Source: Zunongwangia pacifica
GTDB lineage: Bacteria > Bacteroidota > Bacteroidia > Flavobacteriales > Flavobacteriaceae
Direction: 5' to 3'
Assembly (NCBI RefSeq): GCF_023499215.1
Contig: NZ_JAKHSK010000001.1
Span: 1-64,000, forward strand
Length of the DNA stretch: 64,000 nucleotides
The translations under genes and the position numbers were made by a program. A model generated the notes under the pieces. It worked only from the letters and a program-made list of their open reading frames with translations. It ran no database searches and was not told the origin of the DNA. Positions 15,359-24,532 of the stretch are shown in pieces. Within the stretch, counting starts at the first letter, position 1. Every line of letters starts with the position of its first letter.

Positions 15359-17161
15359 TTACTGATTGTTTTGATGCTTTTCCTCCAGTTCTTTCTGAAA
15401 TTCTTCCATTACCGGTTTTACGGTGCTTTCAGGAAGGTCAGCAATTCTTATGTACATTAAGCCATCTACCGCATTGTTAAATAAGGGGTCTACATTAAAA
15501 GCAATTACTTTGGCGTTTTGCTTAATGTATTTTTTTATTAGTACCGGTAATCGTAGATTTTCAGGTTCTATTTCATCGATAATTTTATCGAATTTATTTA
15601 AATCGGCTTCACTTTTATCAAAAACAATGTCTTTGTCGGCATCTTCAAGCTTTACCTTAAATTCCTTTTTTGGTCTAACGTATTGCGCTACATAAGGATC
15701 GTAATAATTAGAGCGCATAAATTCGATCATTAGAGATTTAGAGAAGTTAGAAAACTTATTGCTAATACTTACCCCGCCAATAAGATATTTATGTTCCGGG
15801 AATCGCAGGGTGCAATGCACAATACCTTTCCAGAGTAAGAATAGCGGCATTGGTTTTTGCTGGTATTCTTTAATGATAAAAGCCCTACCCATTTCGATAG
15901 ATTTGCTCATCATTTTATACAATTCTGGCTCAAATCGAAAGAGGTCCTGTAGATAAAAGCCATTAATGCCATGATCTTTAAAAATCTCGGCGCCCATTCC
16001 CATTCGGTACGCACCGGCTACTTTTTTGGTTTCGTTATCCCAAAGAAACAGGTGATAGTAATAATCGTCAAAAGGATCCAAATCTACCGGATTATTGGTG
16101 CCCTCGCCAATTTCCCTAAAGGTGATTTCACGCAATCGTCCCAGTTCCTGTACGATGTTGGGAATTATTTCCCGTTTTGCTAGAAATACCTCATAGTTTT
16201 TGGAAATGAGCAGGCGCTTATCCAGTTCACGGCAGTTTTCAACTTCAGCCTCCATAAGCTCAGATTTCATTTCTGTCGCGATTTTTTTTGGAGGTTTTGG
16301 CAGTTTTAAGGTATGAGGAATTTTCTCAAAAAGCTTCTTTTTTTCAAAAACATTAGCCAGCATATAGGTTTTGCGACGCAGATAGGCGGTAAAGGATTCC
16401 AGATCTTTAAATTCAGATTGGTCTTCTACAGATATTGGGTTTCCAATGCGCACATTTATTTTTCGGCGTTTTTGCGATAACATTTCACTGGGCAGTTTTG
16501 CCGTTCTTAATACATCGCTCATCGACGCTAAACGATAGAAAAACGTACTGTTTTTTGCATGAAAATAAATAGGGACAACGGGAACTTTGGCTTTTTGGAT
16601 TAAACGCATGGCCACCGGTTCCCAGGGTTTATCTACAATTAATTTTTCATCATTATAAGTGGAAACTTCACCCGCGGGGAACATGCCTAGCCCATGGCCC
16701 TCGCGCAAATGCGCAATGGCTTCTTTAATCCCGCCAACGCTAGATTTGGCGTCTTTATGGGTTTCAAAAGGATTCACCGGCATAATATACGGTCGTAAAG
16801 GATCCAGGCGGTGCAATAAAAAATTAGCTATAATTTTATAATCTTCCCGTTGTTCTAATAAAAGTTTCATTAAAATCATCCCATCAATACCGCCAAGTGG
16901 ATGGTTAGAAATAGTGATAAAAGGGCCATTTTTGGGAATACGCTTCAGGTCTTTTTCTGGGATGTCGAACTGAATTTCAAAACCTTCAAGTATAGAATCT
17001 ATAAAGTCTACACCTTTAAGGTTTTTACGTTTTTGGTATTCTTTATTTAATCTGGAAAGCTTCGTGGTTCTTAAAATCACCCAGCCTGCTGTGGTTCCCA
17101 GAAAACCCATTTTCTCGAGATTCATTACTCGAGCTACTTCTTTGGCGGTTACAAATCCCAT
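15359..17161 (-). CDS. olsF: Fused acyltransferase, OlsF-type (ornithine lipid synthesis)
   Basis: 600 residues with two acyltransferase modules. The N-terminal PlsC-like domain (about 75-280) has SNHPLGGIDGM, where the His-to-Asp spacing is one residue longer than the classic HX4D, plus FPAGEVS and VVPIYFHAKNS. The C-terminal part (about 310-530) is an OlsB-like GNAT domain (GRLREITFREIGEGTN, DLFRFEPELY, IGGVSISNKF). OlsF proteins of Bacteroidota and some proteobacteria combine N- and O-acylation to make ornithine lipids. The order PlsC-then-GNAT fits; another amino-acid head group such as glycine is possible. It is the last gene of a probable four-gene minus-strand operon. Confidence 0.75.
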   Translation of the reverse strand: MGFVTAKEVARVMNLEKMGFLGTTAGWVILRTTKLSRLNKEYQKRKNLKGVDFIDSILEGFEIQFDIPEKDLKRIPKNGPFITISNHPLGGIDGMILMKLLLEQREDYKIIANFLLHRLDPLRPYIMPVNPFETHKDAKSSVGGIKEAIAHLREGHGLGMFPAGEVSTYNDEKLIVDKPWEPVAMRLIQKAKVPVVPIYFHAKNSTFFYRLASMSDVLRTAKLPSEMLSQKRRKINVRIGNPISVEDQSEFKDLESFTAYLRRKTYMLANVFEKKKLFEKIPHTLKLPKPPKKIATEMKSELMEAEVENCRELDKRLLISKNYEVFLAKREIIPNIVQELGRLREITFREIGEGTNNPVDLDPFDDYYYHLFLWDNETKKVAGAYRMGMGAEIFKDHGINGFYLQDLFRFEPELYKMMSKSIEMGRAFIIKEYQQKPMPLFLLWKGIVHCTLRFPEHKYLIGGVSISNKFSNFSKSLMIEFMRSNYYDPYVAQYVRPKKEFKVKLEDADKDIVFDKSEADLNKFDKIIDEIEPENLRLPVLIKKYIKQNAKVIAFNVDPLFNNAVDGLMYIRIADLPESTVKPVMEEFQKELEEKHQNNQ

Positions 17162-17179
17162 TGATTAATTGGTTTTAAA

Positions 17180-17187
17180 CAAATATA
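17180..17187 (-). promoter_or_regulatory. -7 element for the acyltransferase gene
   Basis: On the minus strand TATATTTG, matching TAnnTTTG, lies 18 bp before the start codon. It could give the acyltransferase expression independent of lysC. Confidence 0.45.
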
Positions 17188-17210
17188 GCAAACAAAAAGC
17201 ATTAAGGTTT

Positions 17211-18467
17211 TTAACCGGCGGTAACCATCTGTACCGTGTTATGTGTAAGCTGCTTTAATAATACTTTCTTTCCTTTTTCTACGGAATTGATCGCAGTTTC
17301 ATTAAAATGCCGAATGGTATATAATGAAACTCCCGTTTGATATTCAACGCGGAATTTTGCTTTTAAGTGTTGAATTAATTTTTCGAGCTGGTTAAATTTA
17401 TTATCCACACATACTGAAAAGCTGATGGCCGAATTTTGTATAAGGTCAACTTTCATCTGATATTGATGAAAAAGCTGAAATACTTCGCTAATGTTTTCTT
17501 CGACCATAAACGAAAAATCCAGGGAAGATAAAGAGATTAAGGCCTGGTTTTTCTTTACGATAAAACAGGGTAGTTGCGGAACTATTGCGCATCCATTTCC
17601 TCTACAAACCTTTGTGCCTTCGTCTTCTGGATGAAAAAAAGAATTTACAAAAAGCGGAATTTCCTTTTGCTGTAAAGGCTGTAGCGTTTTTGGATGAATC
17701 ACCGATGCGCCATAAAAAGCCAGCTCAATCGCTTCTTCATAAGAGATTTGGTTTAATAAAGTCGTTTCAGTAAATTCACGGGGATCGGCATTTAAAACAC
17801 CGGGCACATCTTTCCAGATGGTCACACTTTCGGCATTTAAACAGTATGCAAATATTCCTGCGGTGTAATCACTGCCTTCTCGTCCCAGGCTCGTGGTGAA
17901 ATTGTTAGTATCAGATCCAATAAAACCTTGTGTGATCGTAATGGTTTCAGGGGATAATTTGGTAATAATATTTTTTTGGGTGGCTTCCCAGTCTACTTTT
18001 GCATCACGATAGGTACTATCGGTTTTTATAAAATCGCGAGCGTCGATCCAGGTATTTCTAACCCCGTTTCTTGATAAAAACTCACTTACGATGGTCGTAG
18101 AAATTAATTCACCAAAACCTATAATCTGGTCATAAACAAAGTCGTATTGTTTCGATTTATTATGCTGAAGAAAATTCCTGAGATTGGTGAAAAACTGATT
18201 GATTTTTTCAAAAACTGCGGCCTGTTTATTCTCAAAAAGTCCGTTCATGATGTCTACATGAAACAGTTTTAAGCTTTCAATTTCGGCTTCGGTAGGTTGT
18301 TCACTCAAATATTTCTGAATAATAACTTCTAGGGCATTGGTAGTTTTACCCATGGCTGAAATTACAATCAGTTTATCTGGATTATGATGCTTTTGCAGCA
18401 CCTTTAGTACATTTTTTACACCTACTGTATCTTTTACAGAAGCTCCCCCAAATTTGAAGACTTTCAT
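17211..18467 (-). CDS. lysC: Aspartate kinase (monofunctional)
   Basis: Phosphorylates L-aspartate as the first step to Lys, Met and Thr. The N-terminal KFGGASV motif, the IVISAMGKTTNAL segment and the substrate-binding GREGSDYTAG loop identify the amino-acid kinase domain (about 1-280). The C-terminal part (about 290-418) has room for ACT-like regulatory folds. No homoserine dehydrogenase domain is fused. It starts 3 bp after the upstream GNAT gene's stop, so the two are in one operon. Confidence 0.93.
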   Translation of the reverse strand: MKVFKFGGASVKDTVGVKNVLKVLQKHHNPDKLIVISAMGKTTNALEVIIQKYLSEQPTEAEIESLKLFHVDIMNGLFENKQAAVFEKINQFFTNLRNFLQHNKSKQYDFVYDQIIGFGELISTTIVSEFLSRNGVRNTWIDARDFIKTDSTYRDAKVDWEATQKNIITKLSPETITITQGFIGSDTNNFTTSLGREGSDYTAGIFAYCLNAESVTIWKDVPGVLNADPREFTETTLLNQISYEEAIELAFYGASVIHPKTLQPLQQKEIPLFVNSFFHPEDEGTKVCRGNGCAIVPQLPCFIVKKNQALISLSSLDFSFMVEENISEVFQLFHQYQMKVDLIQNSAISFSVCVDNKFNQLEKLIQHLKAKFRVEYQTGVSLYTIRHFNETAINSVEKGKKVLLKQLTHNTVQMVTAG

Positions 18468-18470
18468 TCG

Positions 18471-18944
18471 TTATTTTTCAATATTCTTTTTAATAACGTT
18501 TTCATTCATGTGTACCGTATACCAGTTTTTCTTAATGTCGGCTCCAGTATTTTCGTAAAACTCGATCGCATTTTTATTTCCTTCAGAAACTACCCATTCT
18601 ACACGCTTTACTCCATGTTCATAACCATATTTTACAACCTGATTGTATAAAGCGCCTCCTAAACCGGTTCCCCGCATACTCTCGGTAACGATAAGGTCTT
18701 CCAGGTGCACGGTGCGCCCCTTCCAGGTAGAAAACCTGAAGTAAACAAGCGCCATTCCGGCAAGTTTACCGTCTACATCGGCAACAAAACATTTAAAATT
18801 GCCATGGTCAAAACCTTCGGTTTCCAGGTCTTCTAGAGTGATTTCAACCTGATCTGCCGCATTTTCGTGTTTTGCCAGTTCCATTATTAATTCAAGGACT
18901 TTTGGCATGTCCTCTCTTTTAGCTTCGCGTATCTGATATTCCAT
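18471..18944 (-). CDS. GNAT acetyltransferase (SSAT-like), copy 1
   Basis: 157 residues in a single GNAT domain. It resembles the spermidine/thialysine acetyltransferase group: REAKREDMPKVLELIMELA at the start, STWKGRTVHLEDLIV in the middle, the acetyl-CoA loop RGTGLGGALYN, and the C-terminal NAIEFYENTGA. Those blocks are shared almost exactly with the protein encoded at 19021-19503. Polyamines or a lysine analogue are likely acceptors, but the true substrate is unknown. lysC follows after 3 bp. Confidence 0.85.
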   Translation of the reverse strand: MEYQIREAKREDMPKVLELIMELAKHENAADQVEITLEDLETEGFDHGNFKCFVADVDGKLAGMALVYFRFSTWKGRTVHLEDLIVTESMRGTGLGGALYNQVVKYGYEHGVKRVEWVVSEGNKNAIEFYENTGADIKKNWYTVHMNENVIKKNIEK

Positions 18945-19020
18945 AATTTTTAATTTGATTTTAACAAAAATAGGAATATGCTTTTAGAAGTTACAGTATT
19001 TTATGGGACTTAGCTTTATC

Positions 19021-19503
19021 TTAACGGGTTTTAGCGCAAAAAGATGCCATGGCAGCTTCATCCATTTGTACAGTTCTCCATTCATCAAAAACTGTCGCGC
19101 CACTGTTTTTATAAAATTCTACCGCATTGGTATTCCAATCTAAAACCACCCATTCGGTTCGTTTACAACCTTGTTTTTTAGCATACGCGATAACTTCAGT
19201 ATATAACGCACCACCAACACCTTTGCCGCGAAAAGCTTCGCTTACTACCAGGTCTTCAAGATGTACTGTTTTTCCTTTCCAGGTAGAATAGCGATAGTAG
19301 AACAACGCCATGCCTTCGATCTTACCATCAGCTTCAGCAACAAAGCATTCAAATAGCGGCTGATCTCCAAAACCATCATTTTCTAAATCCTTTACGGTAA
19401 TTTCTACCGCATCGGGTTCATTCTCAAATTTTGCCAATTCATTAATGAGTTTAAGCACCGCGGGCATATCTTGTTTTATAGCTTTTCTAACTTCTATTTT
19501 CAT
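19021..19503 (-). CDS. GNAT acetyltransferase (SSAT-like), copy 2
   Basis: 160 residues, clearly paralogous to the gene just downstream. Shared blocks are MPAVLKLINELAKFEN, YRYSTWKGKTVHLEDLVV, RGKGVGGALYTEV and NAVEFYKNSGA. It is the first gene of the minus-strand run, 76 bp before copy 1. The pair looks like an old tandem duplication, since the two differ throughout in the acceptor-binding N-terminal half (ENEPDAVEITVKDLENDGFG against ENAADQVEITLEDLETEGFD). Confidence 0.85.
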   Translation of the reverse strand: MKIEVRKAIKQDMPAVLKLINELAKFENEPDAVEITVKDLENDGFGDQPLFECFVAEADGKIEGMALFYYRYSTWKGKTVHLEDLVVSEAFRGKGVGGALYTEVIAYAKKQGCKRTEWVVLDWNTNAVEFYKNSGATVFDEWRTVQMDEAAMASFCAKTR

Positions 19504-19579
19504 TTTGAAAGATGTTTAAGTAGAATTTTAAATTTTGTTAAATTTTTTTCGAAAACGATGTAAAACGGCATTTTTTCAA

Positions 19580-19587
19580 TAAGTTTG
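19580..19587 (+). promoter_or_regulatory. -7 element upstream of fbp
   Basis: TAAGTTTG matches TAnnTTTG, 23 bp before the fbp start. No clear -33 TTG is present. Confidence 0.45.
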
Positions 19588-19610
19588 ATAATAAACTACA
19601 CGTAATCAAA

Positions 19611-20621
19611 ATGACTAAGACCAGACCAACACTTGGTGAATTTATCATCGATAACCAACAGGATTTCCCTTATTCTACAGGAGAATTGTCCAGATTAATA
19701 CGTTCTATCCGTTTAGCGGCAAAAGTAGTAAATCACGAGGTAAATAAAGCAGGGCTTGTAGATATTACCGGTGCGGCTGGTGAACAAAACATTCAGGGAG
19801 AAGATCAGCAAAAATTAGATGTGTTTGCCAATAACACGTTTATCCAAACGTTAACCAATCGGGAGATTGTATGCGGGATCGCTTCTGAAGAAAATGACGA
19901 ATTTATAACCATTTCCGGTAGCCGTAACGATCATAAAAACAAATATGTGGTGCTTATGGATCCCCTGGACGGAAGTTCTAATATCGATGTAAATGTATCT
20001 GTAGGAACTATTTTCTCTATTTATAGAAGAGTCACTCCGTTGGGAACTCCCGTTACTTCAAAAGATTTTTTACAGCCCGGAAATTTACAGGTAGCTGCGG
20101 GATATATTATTTACGGAACATCAACCATGTTAGTCTATACCACGGGACATGGTGTAAACGGTTTCACATTAAACCCTGCGTTGGGATCCTGGTATTTGTC
20201 GCATCCCGATATGAAATTCCCTGAGAACGGCAATATTTATTCTATTAACGAAGGGAATTATGCCCATTTCCCCAATGGGGTGAAAAAATATATAAAATAT
20301 TGCCAGGAAGAAGAAGGTGATCGCCCTTATACTTCGCGGTACATTGGTTCGATGGTCTCAGATATTCATCGAAATATGATAAAAGGGGGCATATATCTTT
20401 ATCCAAAAAGTACAAAGTATAACAAAGGAAAACTTCGACTCTTATACGAATGTAATCCTATGGCATTTATCGTTGAACAAGCCGGTGGTAAAGCCAGTGA
20501 CGGCTATCAGCGTATTATGGATATAATGCCTACTGAATTACATGAGCGATCTGCCATTTTCTGTGGAAGCAAAAAAATGGTCGAAAAAGCCGAAGCGTTT
20601 ATGAAAGAATTTGGAGATTAG
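19611..20621 (+). CDS. fbp: Fructose-1,6-bisphosphatase, class I
   Basis: Hydrolyses fructose 1,6-bisphosphate to fructose 6-phosphate in gluconeogenesis. At 336 residues it has the class I length. The metal-binding signature [22 protein letters not shown] is present (about 116-137), as are [18 protein letters not shown] and the C-terminal [21 protein letters not shown]. With pckA at 37.5 kb the window encodes two gluconeogenic steps. Its stop overlaps the convergent TerB-like gene by 4 bp. Confidence 0.97.
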   Translation: MTKTRPTLGEFIIDNQQDFPYSTGELSRLIRSIRLAAKVVNHEVNKAGLVDITGAAGEQNIQGEDQQKLDVFANNTFIQTLTNREIVCGIASEENDEFITISGSRNDHKNKYVVLMDPLDGSSNIDVNVSVGTIFSIYRRVTPLGTPVTSKDFLQPGNLQVAAGYIIYGTSTMLVYTTGHGVNGFTLNPALGSWYLSHPDMKFPENGNIYSINEGNYAHFPNGVKKYIKYCQEEEGDRPYTSRYIGSMVSDIHRNMIKGGIYLYPKSTKYNKGKLRLLYECNPMAFIVEQAGGKASDGYQRIMDIMPTELHERSAIFCGSKKMVEKAEAFMKEFGD

Positions 20622-21046
20622 TCCTCTTTCTCTAGCAAATATTGGTAATCTTCAAAAGAAATTTGTCCACCAAAAATTTGTATCGATCTTTTGATGATTG
20701 CGTCTGAGGCATGATTGGAAAAACCAAGCCCAATGGCATAGCGTTTTATCAATTCGGCTTCTTCATCGTCAATAAGATGATCGGCAAAGATAATTCTAAA
20801 AAGATCATGAAGGCGCTCCAGGCGTCTTTCGGTATCATGAGAAGGAGTTAATGGATATGCTTTAGGATTTTCCAGTACTTTTTCATATTCACTTTCTGTA
20901 ATATCCAGTTTTCTGGCAAAACGTCTTAATAAGCTCTCTTCGGCTTCATTAATATCACCATCTACAGCAGCAAGGTTTACAATTGCCGCAAAATGACTTA
21001 AATTTCTTAAATGCTCTCCCGAGCCGAATAAATCTGAAAATGACAT
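20618..21046 (-). CDS. TerB-like (tellurite resistance B family) protein
   Basis: 142 residues if started at the ATG at 21046; an in-frame ATG at 21067 would add seven residues, but the downstream one gives the better N-terminus ([16 protein letters not shown]). The protein is helical, with two acidic segments typical of TerB-like metal-binding domains: [21 protein letters not shown] and [20 protein letters not shown]. These proteins are cytoplasmic and of uncertain function; no other tellurite genes are nearby. Confidence 0.75.
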   Translation of the reverse strand: MSFSDLFGSGEHLRNLSHFAAIVNLAAVDGDINEAEESLLRRFARKLDITESEYEKVLENPKAYPLTPSHDTERRLERLHDLFRIIFADHLIDDEEAELIKRYAIGLGFSNHASDAIIKRSIQIFGGQISFEDYQYLLEKED

Positions 21047-21210
21047 GTTAAGGGATTTTGGCTGCAAATATAAATAATGATAAGATATTTTAATTTAAAA
21101 TTTACGAATTTTCAATTATATAACATTCGCTAATCTTTTCTTAATCCCTTTTTTAGCCTTTCTATTTTGCCTAATTTCATCAGAGAAGTTGCAAAAAATG
21201 TAATATCCTG

Positions 21211-22230
21211 ATGAGAAATACTCCCCTTTTGGCTTTTAATAACAAAGGAATTTACTGCGCCCAGGCCGATGTCTATCTGGATCCCTGGCGGCCGGTAGAT
21301 AAGGCGATTATTTCGCATGGACATGCCGATCATTCACGCTGGGGACATAAAAAATATATCACACATCATAGCAACATACCTATTATTAAACACCGGTTGG
21401 GAGATATTAATGTAAGCGGTAAAGAATGGAGTGAAACCTTTACGATCAATAATGTGAAATTTTCGTTTCATCCTGCAGGGCATATTATTGGTTCAGCACA
21501 AATAAGGGTAGAATATAAAGGCGAAGTTTGGGTGTTTACAGGGGATTATAAAACCGAGGACGATGGCGTAGCGACACCTTATGAACCTGTAAAATGTCAC
21601 ACCTTTATTACTGAATGCACCTTTGGTTTACCTGCTTTTAAATGGCAGCCGCAGGAAGAGGTTTTTGCTGAAGTAAATAACTGGTGGCAACAAAACCAGT
21701 CTGAAGGAAGAACCTCGGTGATTTTTGGATATTCTTTAGGGAAAGCGCAACGATTACTGAAGTATCTAGATACCTCTATCGGGAAAATCTACACGCATGG
21801 AGCCATAGAAAATATGACCGAAGTTTTGCGACCTCAATTAAAAATGCCCGAAACTACCAGAATTACCCGTGATGTAAAAAAAGAAGAAATTAAAGGGAAT
21901 ATAGTGGTAGCACCGCCAAGTGCGCATGGAACGCCATGGATCAAAAAAATGGTGCCGTATGTTACAGCATCGGCAAGCGGATGGATGACTTTTCGGGGCG
22001 CAAGGAGGCGAAGGGCTATCGATCGCGGATTTGTACTTTCAGATCATTGTGACTGGCAGGGATTGCTTTCTTCGATAAAAGAAACCGGAGCTGAAAAAGT
22101 AATTTGTACCCATGGCTATACCGATATTTTTTCACGATACCTGCGTGAAATTGGATATGATGCCCGTACCGAGCAAACCCAATATGAAGAAGAAAATGCC
22201 GAGCAAACTTCTAAAACCGAAGATGCATGA
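21211..22230 (+). CDS. Ligase-associated DNA exonuclease (MBL/beta-CASP)
   Basis: 339 residues of the metallo-beta-lactamase fold. The metal motif HGHADH (residues 36-41) is followed by HPAGHIIGSAQIRVEY and FTGDYKTEDDG, then a beta-CASP-like region and the C-terminal SDHCDWQGLL and THGYTDIF segments. It matches the exonuclease that in many bacteria is encoded beside an ATP-dependent ligase and an Lhr-type helicase, thought to act in DNA repair. The ligase gene overlaps its stop by 4 bp (ATGA), confirming an operon. Confidence 0.92.
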   Translation: MRNTPLLAFNNKGIYCAQADVYLDPWRPVDKAIISHGHADHSRWGHKKYITHHSNIPIIKHRLGDINVSGKEWSETFTINNVKFSFHPAGHIIGSAQIRVEYKGEVWVFTGDYKTEDDGVATPYEPVKCHTFITECTFGLPAFKWQPQEEVFAEVNNWWQQNQSEGRTSVIFGYSLGKAQRLLKYLDTSIGKIYTHGAIENMTEVLRPQLKMPETTRITRDVKKEEIKGNIVVAPPSAHGTPWIKKMVPYVTASASGWMTFRGARRRRAIDRGFVLSDHCDWQGLLSSIKETGAEKVICTHGYTDIFSRYLREIGYDARTEQTQYEEENAEQTSKTEDA

Positions 22231-23819
22231 GACAGTTTGCAGAACTTATAAAAACGCTGGATAGCACCAACAAAACCACGCTAAAAGTTGAAGCATTAAC
22301 CCAATACTTTAACAATGCGCCAGATCGCGATAAGGTCTGGACCATCGCCATTCTTTCCCATCGCCGGCCGCCAAGACCGGTAAATACGACTTTAATGCGG
22401 TTGTGGGCTTCAGAAATTGCCAATATTCCGTTATGGTTATTCGAGGAATCCTACCATATTGTCGGGGATCTGGCAGAAACTATTGCTTTGGTTATTCCGC
22501 CTTCGTCAGCCTCTTCAGAAAAAAGTCTGAGTCAGTTTCTACAGGAAATTATCGATCTAAAACCAGGATCTGAAGAAGAGAAAAAGGAATATTTAAAAGA
22601 AAATTGGCTTAGTTTAAATTATTACGAGCGTTTTGTTTTTACCAAACTTATTACCGGAAGTTTTAGAATTGGCGTGAGTCAGAAGTTAATGACACGTGCA
22701 CTTTCTAAAGCCACTAGTATCGACGAAGATATTTTAGCCTATAAATTAATGGGCGATTGGAATCCCGCGAAAACCACTTATACCAAGCTGATATTAGAAG
22801 AAAATGAAGAAGATTTTTTATCGAAACCTTATCCTTTTTACCTGGCTTATGCTATTGAAGACCAGCCGGAAGATTTGGGTGATGTGAGCGATTGGAGTGC
22901 AGAGCATAAATGGGATGGGATTAGATCGCAGATAATTATTAGAAATGACGAATTGTTCGTGTGGAGCCGCGGGGAAGAGCTGGTAACCGATAAATATCCA
23001 GAGTTCGAAAAGTTTGTGGGCGTGATCCCAAACGGGACGGTAATCGACGGAGAGATTCTGCCATTCCCAAAAGGAGAAATAGGCACGTTTAAGGATTTAC
23101 AAACCCGCATTGGCCGAAAAACCATCTCCAAAAGTCTGCTTAAAAAAACGCCGGTAATTCTAAAAGCTTATGATGTTTTAGAATGGCAGGGCGACGATAT
23201 AAGACAAATGGCCTTTCAGGATCGTAGGGCGATTTTAGAGAAATTATATACTGAAGTGAAATTTGATGAGCTTCCACTGCATTTATCACATACCATTCAA
23301 TTTACAAGTTGGGAAGAAGTTGCTGAAGAACGGGAAAGATCCCGAGAGGTGAAATCTGAAGGTTTAATGCTGAAGCGTTTGGATTCGCCATATCTGGTTG
23401 GTCGAAAAAAAGGAGACTGGTGGAAATGGAAAGTAGATCCGCTTACTATCGATGCCGTACTTACTTACGCCATGCGCGGTCACGGTAGGCGCAGCAATTT
23501 GTTTACCGATTATACCTTTGGTTTATGGGACGAGAAAAAGGAAGAACTGGTCACTTTTGCAAAAGCTTATAGCGGTTTAACCGATGCCGAATTTAAAAAA
23601 TTAGATGCCTGGATCAAGAAAAATACTTTAGAGCGATTCGGACCGGTAAGAAGTGTGACACCTCATCATGTTTTTGAAGTCGCTTTTGAAGGTATCGCTG
23701 AATCCAAAAGGCATAAAAGTGGCGTTGCCACCAGGTTTCCAAGAATTTTGCGCTGGCGTACCGATAAGAAAATTGAAGAGGCCAATACTCTGGAAGATCT
23801 AAAAGCTTTAATTCCATAA
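22227..23819 (+). CDS. ATP-dependent DNA ligase (DNA-damage-response type)
   Basis: 530 residues. An N-terminal DNA-binding helical domain (about 1-195) is followed by the adenylation domain with the nucleotidyl motif K228-W-D-G (EHKWDGIR) and motif GTVIDGEIL. Motif IV/V segments are SEGLMLKRLDSPYLVGRKKGDWWKWK, whose last lysines bind ATP phosphate. A C-terminal OB domain covers about 410-530. Most bacteria seal nicks with the NAD ligase, so this is the accessory ATP enzyme of the repair cluster, next to the exonuclease and 0.7 kb before the helicase. Confidence 0.95.
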   Translation: MRQFAELIKTLDSTNKTTLKVEALTQYFNNAPDRDKVWTIAILSHRRPPRPVNTTLMRLWASEIANIPLWLFEESYHIVGDLAETIALVIPPSSASSEKSLSQFLQEIIDLKPGSEEEKKEYLKENWLSLNYYERFVFTKLITGSFRIGVSQKLMTRALSKATSIDEDILAYKLMGDWNPAKTTYTKLILEENEEDFLSKPYPFYLAYAIEDQPEDLGDVSDWSAEHKWDGIRSQIIIRNDELFVWSRGEELVTDKYPEFEKFVGVIPNGTVIDGEILPFPKGEIGTFKDLQTRIGRKTISKSLLKKTPVILKAYDVLEWQGDDIRQMAFQDRRAILEKLYTEVKFDELPLHLSHTIQFTSWEEVAEERERSREVKSEGLMLKRLDSPYLVGRKKGDWWKWKVDPLTIDAVLTYAMRGHGRRSNLFTDYTFGLWDEKKEELVTFAKAYSGLTDAEFKKLDAWIKKNTLERFGPVRSVTPHHVFEVAFEGIAESKRHKSGVATRFPRILRWRTDKKIEEANTLEDLKALIP

Positions 23820-23921
23820 TTCAGCATCGAATTTTATAAAATTTTTAGTGTCAGTTTTCATAATTTGGTATTTAAATTGTTTAAAATCAGATGTCATTTT
23901 TAACTGAATTATAAATTTAAA

Positions 23922-24467
23922 ATGTGTAGTACAATGAGAACATCAATGGTCATGTTGGCATTCGCAGTTTTAGGATTTACCGGCTGCAACGCACAGGAAA
24001 AAAAGACTGATGAGCATAGCAATTTGGGATTAAGTACCAAAACTAAAAAAGAAGAACCAAAAGGAAGCTGGACGGTGAACAAAGAGTTTGATGAAAACGG
24101 TAACCTAAAAAGTTACGATTCTACGTACACCTATAGCTATGGCAGTATCAATGGAGATACAATTGCCAATACAGAGGAAATGAGGCAGCATTTTCAACGA
24201 TTTTTTGGAGATGATGAAATGTCTTCAGCGATGATGCAAAGGTTTTTTAACGATTCTACTGCTTTAGGAAATGATTTCTTCGGAAGCAATTTAATGGAAA
24301 GTGGATTCTTTCAAACCGAAAATTTTCCAGAAGAAATTCAGCAGGAAATAAAGAAAATGGATTCTATACATCAGCAAATGCTGAAGAATAATTATCCGCA
24401 GTTGTTTATAAAAGAGGACGAACAAAAACTTCCTTCAGAGAAGAAAACAACTCAGCAACATATTTAA
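23922..24467 (+). CDS. Putative lipoprotein inside the repair cluster
   Basis: 181 residues (or 177 from the in-frame ATG at 23934, which gives a better signal peptide). A hydrophobic leader ends in the lipobox FTGC with the lipidated Cys at position 22, followed by NAQEKK. The mature part is hydrophilic, rich in Asp, Glu, Gln and Met, with no recognised domain; one stretch reads MSSAMMQRFFNDSTALGNDFF. It would sit on the periplasmic or outer-membrane surface. Its position between ligase and helicase is unexpected, and it has its own downstream terminator. Confidence 0.7.
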   Translation: MCSTMRTSMVMLAFAVLGFTGCNAQEKKTDEHSNLGLSTKTKKEEPKGSWTVNKEFDENGNLKSYDSTYTYSYGSINGDTIANTEEMRQHFQRFFGDDEMSSAMMQRFFNDSTALGNDFFGSNLMESGFFQTENFPEEIQQEIKKMDSIHQQMLKNNYPQLFIKEDEQKLPSEKKTTQQHI

Positions 24468-24475
24468 TTGAAATA

Positions 24476-24514
24476 AAAAGCCTTCATAATTTACCAATTT
24501 ATGGAGGCTTTTTT
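24476..24514 (+). terminator. Terminator between the lipoprotein and helicase genes
   Basis: AAAAGCCTTCATAA (24476-24489) pairs with the TTATGGAGGCTTTT arm with one G-T pair, followed by T's. It implies that the helicase gene at 24533 needs its own promoter or read-through. Confidence 0.75.
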
Positions 24515-24532
24515 ATACGATAACAGGTTGAA

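Noticed and set aside
20618-21046. Tellurite resistance locus around the TerB-like gene.
   Set aside because: No TerC, TerD or TerA-like genes are near; TerB-like domains are common in unrelated proteins.
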